From: Arthrobacter sp. Bi26
GTDB lineage: Bacteria; Actinomycetota; Actinomycetes; Actinomycetales; Micrococcaceae
Length of the DNA: 35,936 bases
Assembly (NCBI RefSeq): GCF_918697925.1
Contig: NZ_CAKKMF010000053.1
Location: 1 to 35,936 of the forward strand
Direction of reading: 5' to 3'
The number at the start of each line of letters is the position of its first letter. Positions within the stretch are counted from its first letter, which is position 1. Positions 30,760 to 35,936 of the stretch are shown here, piece by piece. The notes under the pieces were generated by a model that ran no database searches, was not told the DNA's origin, and saw only the letters and a list, made by a program, of their open reading frames with translations. The position numbers and the translations under genes were made by a program.

Positions 30760-30816
30760 CTAGCTCGCAGCTGTGGGCCGTTTTGGGGTCCAAAAGGGGT
30801 CACAACTGCGAGCTAG
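30760..30816. repeat. 57-bp imperfect palindrome (REP-like or bidirectional terminator)
   Basis: Left arm CTAGCTCGCAGCTGTG (30760-30775) pairs with CACAACTGCGAGCTAG (30801-30816) with one mismatch. An inner stem TTTTGG/CCAAAA completes a long hairpin. It lies between the reductase stop and the ppc leader. The length and conserved tips suggest a repetitive extragenic palindrome; it may also end transcription. Confidence 0.75.
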
Positions 30817-30985
30817 AGGGTGCCGGGGGCCAGGGGGACTGGGCGGCGCGGCAGGGCATGACACTATCTGAGACGGAATTCCAGCCGGGAGTGCCTGCGG
30901 GTAACATCCCATGGGAAGAAGTAATCGGGCTCACAGTATCCAGCGCAGTGTACGAGCCAAGTCGAACCCTCGAAAGATAGTTTCC

Positions 30986-33799
30986 ATGGCTGACACTGCA
31001 ATGCATTCCGACACCGATCTTGCCGCCGAACTCCGGGCTGATGTCCGCCGGGTCTCCACCCTGCTAGGCGAATCCCTGGTCCGCCAGCACGGACCGGAAC
31101 TCCTGGACCTCGTGGAGCAGGTGCGCCTGCTGACCAAGGAATCGAAGGAGGCCGCCCGCGGCGGGGCCGACGCCACCGGGCCGTGGAGCTCGTACGACGT
31201 CGTCGCCCAGGTCCGCGAACTGCTCGGCTCCCTGCCGCTGGACCAGGCCACCGACCTGGTCCGCGCGTTCGCGTTCTACTTCCACCTGGCGAACGCCGCC
31301 GAGCAGGTCCACCGGGTCCGCGGGCTGCGCACCCGGCAGGAAAAGGACGGCTGGCTCGCCAAAGCCGTTGAGGAGATCGCGGACCAGGCCGGCAACTCCG
31401 TGCTGCAGGAAGTCGTCAACGAGCTCGACGTCCGTCCCATCTTCACCGCACACCCCACCGAGGCCTCCCGCCGTTCCGTGCTGGACAAAATCCGCCGGCT
31501 CTCGGACATCCTGTCCGAATCCACGGCGGAGGGCACGTCCGCGCGCCGCCGCCAGGACCGCCACCTGTCCGAAGTGATCGACCAGATGTGGCAGACGGAC
31601 GAGCTCCGCCAGGTCCGGCCCACCCCGGTGGATGAGGCCCGGAACGCCATCTACTACCTCACCGGGATCCTCAGTGACGCCATGCCGGAAATGCTCTCGG
31701 ACCTCTCCGAGCTGCTCGCCGAGCACGGCGTCACGCTGCCGCCGCAGAAGGCGCCGATCCGCTTCGGCTCCTGGATCGGAGGGGACCGGGACGGCAACCC
31801 CAACGTGACCGCCGCCGTCACCCGCGAAATCCTCCAGATCCAGAACCAGCACGCCGTACGGATCAGCATCGGCCTGATCGACGGGCTCATCTCCATCCTG
31901 TCCAATTCGACCGCGCTGGCCGGGGCCGACCAGGAACTCCTGGACTCGATCGACGTCGACCTGGGGAACCTGCCGGGCCTGGACCGCCGCGTCCTGGAGC
32001 TGAACGCGCAGGAGCCGTACCGGCTCAAACTCACCTGCATCAAGGCCAAACTGATCAACACCGGCCGGCGGGTCGCGGCCGGATCCGCGCACGAGCCCGG
32101 CCGCGACTACACCGCAACCGGGGAGCTCCTCGCCGAGCTCGGCCTGCTGGAACGGTCGCTGCGGAACCACCACGCCGCCCTGGCCGCCGACGGCGCCCTG
32201 TCCCGGGTCCGCCGCGCCATCGCCTCCTTCGGCCTGCACCTGGCCACCCTGGACATCCGCGAGCACGCCGACCACCACCACGACGCCGTCGGGCAGCTCA
32301 TGGACCGCCTCGGCGGCCCCGGTGTCCGGTACGCCGAACTCAGCCGCGCCGAGCGGTTGGAGGTGCTGGGCTCCGAGCTCGCCTCCCGGCGTCCGCTCTC
32401 CGGCCACCCGATCAAGCTCGACGGCGTCGCTGACGGCACGTACGACGTCTTCCGGGAGATCCGGCGTGCCCTGCGCACCTACGGCCCCGACGTGATCGAG
32501 ACCTACATCATCTCCATGACCCGCGGCGCGGACGACGTCCTGGCCGCGGCCGTGCTGGCCCGCGAGGCCGGCCTGGTCAGTCTCTTCGGCGAGGCGCCCT
32601 ACGCCAAGATCGGGTTCGCGCCGCTGCTGGAAACCGTCGACGAGCTCCGCGCGTCGGCCGAGATCGTGGACCAGCTGCTCTCTGATTCGTCCTACCGCGA
32701 ACTGGTCCGGCTCCGCGGCGACGTGCAGGAGATCATGCTCGGCTACTCGGACTCCAACAAGGAATCCGGCGTCATGACGAGCCAGTGGGAAATCTACAAG
32801 ACCCAGCGCAAGCTGCGGGACGTGGCCGCGAAGCACGGCGTCCGCGTGCGCCTCTTCCATGGCCGCGGCGGCTCGGTGGGCCGCGGCGGCGGGCCGACCT
32901 ACGATGCCATCATGGCCCAGCCCAACGGCGTGCTCGAGGGCGAGATCAAGTTCACCGAGCAGGGCGAGGTCATCTCGGACAAGTACTCCCTGCCGGAGCT
33001 GGCCCGCGAAAACCTCGAGCTCTCCCTTGCCGCGGTGCTGCAGGGCTCGGCACTGCACCGCGCGCCGCGCACCTCGGAGGACCAGCGCGTGCGCTACGGC
33101 CACGTCATGGAAACCGTCTCCGACGCCGCGTTCGCGCGCTACCGCACGCTGATCGAGGACCCCGACCTGCCCGCCTACTTCATGGCCTCCACCCCGGTGG
33201 AGCAGCTGGGATCCCTGAACATCGGATCCCGTCCGTCCAAGCGGCCCGATTCCGGCGCCGGACTGGAGGGGCTGCGGGCCATCCCGTGGGTGTTCGGCTG
33301 GACGCAGTCACGGCAGATCGTGCCGGGCTGGTTCGGCGTGGGCTCCGGCCTCAAGGCCGCGCGCGAGGCCGGAAACTCGGCCCAGCTCAAGGAGATGATC
33401 GAGGGCTGGCACTTCTTCCGATCGGTGCTTTCCAACGTGGAAATGACCCTGGCGAAGACGGACATGGACATTGCCGGCTACTACGTCTCCACCCTGGTCC
33501 CGGAGGAGCTGCACCACCTGTTCCGTGCCATTCGGGAAGAGTATGAGCTCACCGTCGAGGAAATCCAGAACCTCACGGGCGAGCACGTGATCCTCGATGC
33601 CCAGCCCACCCTGAAGCGCTCCCTCGAGATCCGGGACCAGTACCTCGACCCGATCAGCTACCTGCAGGTGGAGCTGCTGCGCCGCGTCAGGGCCGAGGCC
33701 GCAGCGGGCATGTCCGGTGCCGAGATCGACGAGCGCCTCCAGCGCGCCATGCTGATCACGGTCAACGGAGTCGCCGCCGGGCTGCGCAACACCGGGTAG
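30986..33799 (+). CDS. ppc: Phosphoenolpyruvate carboxylase
   Basis: The 937-residue protein is full length for bacterial PEPC. Catalytic and signature regions are intact: IFTAHPTEASRRSVLDKIRR with His156; LGYSDSNKESGVMTSQWEIY with Lys592; RLFHGRGGSVGRGGGPTYDA with His625 and the glycine-rich PEP loop; AIPWVFGWTQSRQIVPGWFG. The C-terminal end is NGVAAGLRNTG. It carboxylates PEP to oxaloacetate, replenishing the TCA cycle. ATG 30986 is chosen because the protein begins MADTAMHSDTDLAAELR as in relatives; the open frame upstream adds 25 Arg/Ser-rich residues with no conservation signal. The Shine-Dalgarno site is weak (GAAAG). It stands alone with about 240 bp upstream for its own promoter. Confidence 0.97.
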   Translation: MADTAMHSDTDLAAELRADVRRVSTLLGESLVRQHGPELLDLVEQVRLLTKESKEAARGGADATGPWSSYDVVAQVRELLGSLPLDQATDLVRAFAFYFHLANAAEQVHRVRGLRTRQEKDGWLAKAVEEIADQAGNSVLQEVVNELDVRPIFTAHPTEASRRSVLDKIRRLSDILSESTAEGTSARRRQDRHLSEVIDQMWQTDELRQVRPTPVDEARNAIYYLTGILSDAMPEMLSDLSELLAEHGVTLPPQKAPIRFGSWIGGDRDGNPNVTAAVTREILQIQNQHAVRISIGLIDGLISILSNSTALAGADQELLDSIDVDLGNLPGLDRRVLELNAQEPYRLKLTCIKAKLINTGRRVAAGSAHEPGRDYTATGELLAELGLLERSLRNHHAALAADGALSRVRRAIASFGLHLATLDIREHADHHHDAVGQLMDRLGGPGVRYAELSRAERLEVLGSELASRRPLSGHPIKLDGVADGTYDVFREIRRALRTYGPDVIETYIISMTRGADDVLAAAVLAREAGLVSLFGEAPYAKIGFAPLLETVDELRASAEIVDQLLSDSSYRELVRLRGDVQEIMLGYSDSNKESGVMTSQWEIYKTQRKLRDVAAKHGVRVRLFHGRGGSVGRGGGPTYDAIMAQPNGVLEGEIKFTEQGEVISDKYSLPELARENLELSLAAVLQGSALHRAPRTSEDQRVRYGHVMETVSDAAFARYRTLIEDPDLPAYFMASTPVEQLGSLNIGSRPSKRPDSGAGLEGLRAIPWVFGWTQSRQIVPGWFGVGSGLKAAREAGNSAQLKEMIEGWHFFRSVLSNVEMTLAKTDMDIAGYYVSTLVPEELHHLFRAIREEYELTVEEIQNLTGEHVILDAQPTLKRSLEIRDQYLDPISYLQVELLRRVRAEAAAGMSGAEIDERLQRAMLITVNGVAAGLRNTG

Positions 33800-33936
33800 C
33801 CCTCTCAGACCCTCCCGCACGCCCAGCCTCTGCCCACCCCCTGTTGCCCTATCACCTATGGCGGCTATTTCGACTTTCTGGCAGCCAAAAATGATAGCGC
33901 AACGGGAGTGTGTGGCGGTGCGGCTAGGGTTGTTCC

Positions 33937-34242
33937 ATGCCGTCGTTCCAGACCAGACTGAAGATCACCGGCCTCAAGCCGGGCACCGCTCCGGAAGCGG
34001 TCATGGCCGCGGCCATCGAGGCCCTCGGGACGCGGCACCACGTCGAATCGCACCAGCTTGAGCTCGCCGGCGGCGTACCTCAGCTGAACCTGCGCTTCCT
34101 GGTCGATGCCACCGCGTACAGCGCAGAAAACAGCCAGGCGCTGGAGTCGGCAGCCATGATGCGCGACGCCGTCGAACGCGTTGCGCTCACCGGCGCGCTG
34201 ACCGTGTTGCGCCGCAGCCGCGGCCGCTGGGCACCCGTCTAA
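33937..34242 (+). CDS. Small hypothetical protein
   Basis: The 101-residue protein is unrecognised. It has an alternating strand/helix pattern (FQTRLKITGLKPG, EAVMAAAIEALGTRHHVESH, GVPQLNLRFLVDATAYSA, LESAAMMRDAVERVALTG, ALTVLRRSRGRWAPV) like a small ferredoxin-type alpha/beta fold. ATG 33937 follows TAGGGT by exactly six bases, so the message is probably leaderless, which supports a real gene. Its stop overlaps the stop of the convergent DedA gene by four bases. No function can be proposed. Confidence 0.7.
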   Translation: MPSFQTRLKITGLKPGTAPEAVMAAAIEALGTRHHVESHQLELAGGVPQLNLRFLVDATAYSAENSQALESAAMMRDAVERVALTGALTVLRRSRGRWAPV

Positions 34243-34874
34243 AAGTCCAGTTCCTGGTCCGGGTCCACCGCTGCGGAATCCGCGGGGGAGGGGTTGCCCC
34301 GGCGTCGCGTCACGATCACGCCAACGACGGCGCCGATCACCAGCCCGACGCCGACGCCGATCAGCGAGCTCGCCCAAAACGGGAGTCCGGTGGCGGAGCC
34401 CGCGAAATAGCCCAGCGCCACGGACCAGCTTGCCCAGAGCAAGCCGCCGATGGCCGCGCAGAGGCTGAACCCGCGCGTCGAGACGTTGGCGATGCCGGCC
34501 GCGGCCGTCGCGGCCAGCCGCCCGCCAGGGATGAAGCGGATGCCGATAATCGCTCCGTACGTGGAGGAACGGCCCGCCTTCGCGATCGCCGCGTGCACGG
34601 CCGCGTGGAACCTTAGGCCCCATTTCCAGCGGTCGAGCACGTGGCTCAGCCGCCGTTTGAAGAGCTGGAAGACGAGAATGTCGCCCAGCCATGAGGACAC
34701 CGTGGCCAGGAGCACCACGAGGAACGCGTTGATGTGGCCCTCCGCGGAGAGTGCACCGCCGGTGATGACCAGCATTTCCGAGGGCACAGGCGGAAAAATG
34801 GCATCGCCGATCACGAAGGGGAAGATCCAGAAATAGATCGCGGCGCCCCAGCTGTCCGCATTTCCGAAGTCCAT
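34239..34874 (-). CDS. DedA-family membrane protein
   Basis: The protein has 211 residues from ATG 34874. DedA signatures are FPFVIGDAIFPPVPSEMLVI (re-entrant acidic region), LATVSSWLGDILVFQLFKR and IIGIRFIPGGRLAATAAAGI, with four to five hydrophobic segments. DedA proteins are implicated in lipid flipping or proton-motive-force homeostasis. Two in-frame GTGs (34880, 34892) lie upstream. ATG is preferred because TACCTT is six bases before it, fitting the leaderless pattern seen elsewhere in the window. The acidic tail SADSAAVDPDQELDF is cytoplasmic. It is followed by an RluA-type gene upstream on the same strand, with 27 bp between them. Confidence 0.87.
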   Translation of the reverse strand: MDFGNADSWGAAIYFWIFPFVIGDAIFPPVPSEMLVITGGALSAEGHINAFLVVLLATVSSWLGDILVFQLFKRRLSHVLDRWKWGLRFHAAVHAAIAKAGRSSTYGAIIGIRFIPGGRLAATAAAGIANVSTRGFSLCAAIGGLLWASWSVALGYFAGSATGLPFWASSLIGVGVGLVIGAVVGVIVTRRRGNPSPADSAAVDPDQELDF

Positions 34875-34901
34875 GGGCACAAGGTACCGCACTTCCAGCC
34901 G

Positions 34902-35897
34902 CTACCGTGCTTCGCTGAGTTCCAGTCTGCTGCGGTATTCCACCGGGCTCCCCGAGATGGGGTCGACGAAGCGGATCCCGCGGGCCAGGAGCTGCAGCGG
35001 CTTGGCGTAGTTGTCCGGAGCCTTGTCCAGCAGCTCCGGGTAGAACGCATCGTTGACGATCCCCAGGCCCAGTGAGGCCATGTGCACGCGCAGTTGGTGG
35101 GTCTTACCCGAATGCGGCTCCAGCCGGTACAGCGCGCGGCGTTGGGGTCCGCCGTCGGGTGCGCGGTGGGGTCCGCCGGATGGTGTGCTTTCGGGCCTGC
35201 TGGCGGGACTGCTGGCCGCGTCAAACGTGTGCAGCCGCTCGATCCGGGTTTCCGCGTTTGGTTCGCCGTCAACCACCTCGGCCAGCAGATAGCTGCGGGA
35301 CTTGGTCATCCGGTTCCGAACCACCACCGGGAAGTCCACGGCGGGGTGGCCCGGTGCCGGCTCCGCGGCGGATACACACTCGTATTCCTTCTGGACCTGG
35401 CGCTTTTCGAAGAGCACCTGGTACTTGCCGCGGGTCTCGGGGTTCGTGGAGAGCAGCAGGATGCCGGCGGTCATTCGGTCGAGGCGATGCATGGGGATCA
35501 GGTCCGGGAGCCCGAGCTGGTTCCGGAGCCGGACCAGGGCCGATTCCTGGATGTACGTCCCGCCGGGGGTGGTGGGCAGGAAGTGCGGCTTGTCCACGAC
35601 CAGCAGATGATCGTCCTGGTGCAGGATGCTCAGCTCCACCGGGATCCGGGTCTCCGGAGGCAGGGAGCGGTAGTACCAGATGAACGTGTGGTCCTGCATC
35701 GGCGTGCTGCGGTCCAGGACTCTCCCGGCCTCGCCAACGATCTCGCCGGCGTCGAACCGGTCCTCTATGCCCTGGGGATCGATATGCCCCCACCGGTGCA
35801 TCATGTAGTCCAGTGCGGTCTCCCAGGGCCCCTCGTCCGGCAGGCGCAGGCGCGTCGCGTTGACGCCGTCGCGCACGGGGAGGGGGGATTGCATCAC
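34902..35897 (-). CDS. RluA-family pseudouridine synthase
   Basis: The 331-residue RNA pseudouridine synthase has catalytic Asp140 in LIPMHRLDRMTAGILLLS, the early VVDKPHFLPTTPGG, KEYECV and the late EPHSGKTHQLRVHMASLG. It modifies rRNA or tRNA uridines. The N-terminal 85 residues (LDYMMHRWGHIDPQGIEDRF) resemble an S4-like region. Between about residues 225 and 245 is a Pro/Ser/Gly-rich insert (AASSPASRPESTPSGGPHRA) absent from typical members. TAGAAT precedes GTG 35897 by six bases, and ATG 35894 follows directly; either could start. The window ends 39 bp upstream. Confidence 0.88.
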   Translation of the reverse strand: MMQSPLPVRDGVNATRLRLPDEGPWETALDYMMHRWGHIDPQGIEDRFDAGEIVGEAGRVLDRSTPMQDHTFIWYYRSLPPETRIPVELSILHQDDHLLVVDKPHFLPTTPGGTYIQESALVRLRNQLGLPDLIPMHRLDRMTAGILLLSTNPETRGKYQVLFEKRQVQKEYECVSAAEPAPGHPAVDFPVVVRNRMTKSRSYLLAEVVDGEPNAETRIERLHTFDAASSPASRPESTPSGGPHRAPDGGPQRRALYRLEPHSGKTHQLRVHMASLGLGIVNDAFYPELLDKAPDNYAKPLQLLARGIRFVDPISGSPVEYRSRLELSEAR

Positions 35898-35926
35898 CAG
35901 CCCATTCTACGTGTCCGGTCTCCCGC

Positions 35927-35936
35927 CTGTCTCTTA
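35927..35936. other. Probable Nextera adapter remnant at the right edge
   Basis: The last ten bases CTGTCTCTTA equal the first ten of the Nextera mosaic-end read-through sequence (CTGTCTCTTATACACATCT). They are most likely not genomic. Confidence 0.7.

Noticed and set aside
31064..33103. 679-residue open frame antisense to ppc
   Set aside because: Typical high-GC antisense shadow; ppc on the other strand is unmistakable.
33849..33897. CTATCA/TGATAG arms after ppc as a terminator
   Set aside because: Only six paired bases around a 37-base loop and no T-run; not convincing.

Overview
The window is high-GC, densely coded actinobacterial DNA. Gene content and protein style (DUF4916 Nudix-like protein, MHS transporters, FbpABC, DUF1684, many four-base stop/start overlaps) fit a Micrococcaceae genome of the Arthrobacter / Pseudarthrobacter / Paenarthrobacter type. 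That assignment is inferred from protein style, not from a marker gene. No rRNA, tRNA, CRISPR array, plasmid or phage module is visible. The last ten bases equal the first ten bases of the Nextera mosaic-end adapter, so the window is probably a whole contig with adapter at its right edge.

Layout. (1) 1-945: the 5' part of an unknown gene running off the left edge, and a DUF4916 Nudix-like protein, both on the minus strand. (2) 990-12568: a catabolic island around a PucR-type regulator. A minus-strand arm carries an MHS-type transporter, a RidA imine deaminase and an RraA-like protein, coupled by ATGA overlaps. A plus-strand arm carries a second MHS transporter, a ThDP-dependent enzyme, an aminobutyraldehyde-dehydrogenase-like ALDH, a YtcJ-type amidohydrolase and an M20 carbamoylase/amidohydrolase. 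Together they look like uptake and stepwise breakdown of a nitrogen-containing organic compound whose identity the sequence does not give. (3) 12569-14902: a looser stretch with an ACMSD-like amidohydrolase and a decayed IS110 transposase. (4) 14903-19191: housekeeping and accessory genes (VOC protein, YdeI/OmpD-associated protein, PAP2 phosphatase, glycogen-debranching-type glucosidase). (5) 19218-24423: an FbpABC ferric-iron ABC operon with a near-consensus DtxR/IdeR box, preceded by a GH76 glycosidase without a visible signal peptide. (6) 24619-26717: an SDR and an acyl-CoA dehydrogenase coupled by an ATGA overlap. (7) 26726-30746: DUF1684 protein, two TetR regulators, an aldo/keto reductase and an F420:NADPH-oxidoreductase-like protein. 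One TetR promoter and the reductase promoter share a 16-bp operator. (8) 30760-35897: a long palindrome, PEP carboxylase, a small unknown protein, a DedA protein and an RluA-type pseudouridine synthase.

The most unusual signal is in two stop/start junctions. At ridA/rraA a 9-bp unit is repeated perfectly about 19 times, encoding (Ser-Ala-Val)18. At SDR/acyl-CoA dehydrogenase a 15-bp unit is present four times. In both, every unit recreates the overlapping stop/start tetranucleotide (GTGA or ATGA) in the same two frames, so the arrays are serial copies of a translational-coupling junction. A second window-wide pattern is a TANNNT-like -10 hexamer exactly six bases before the start codon of about ten genes, which suggests leaderless mRNAs.
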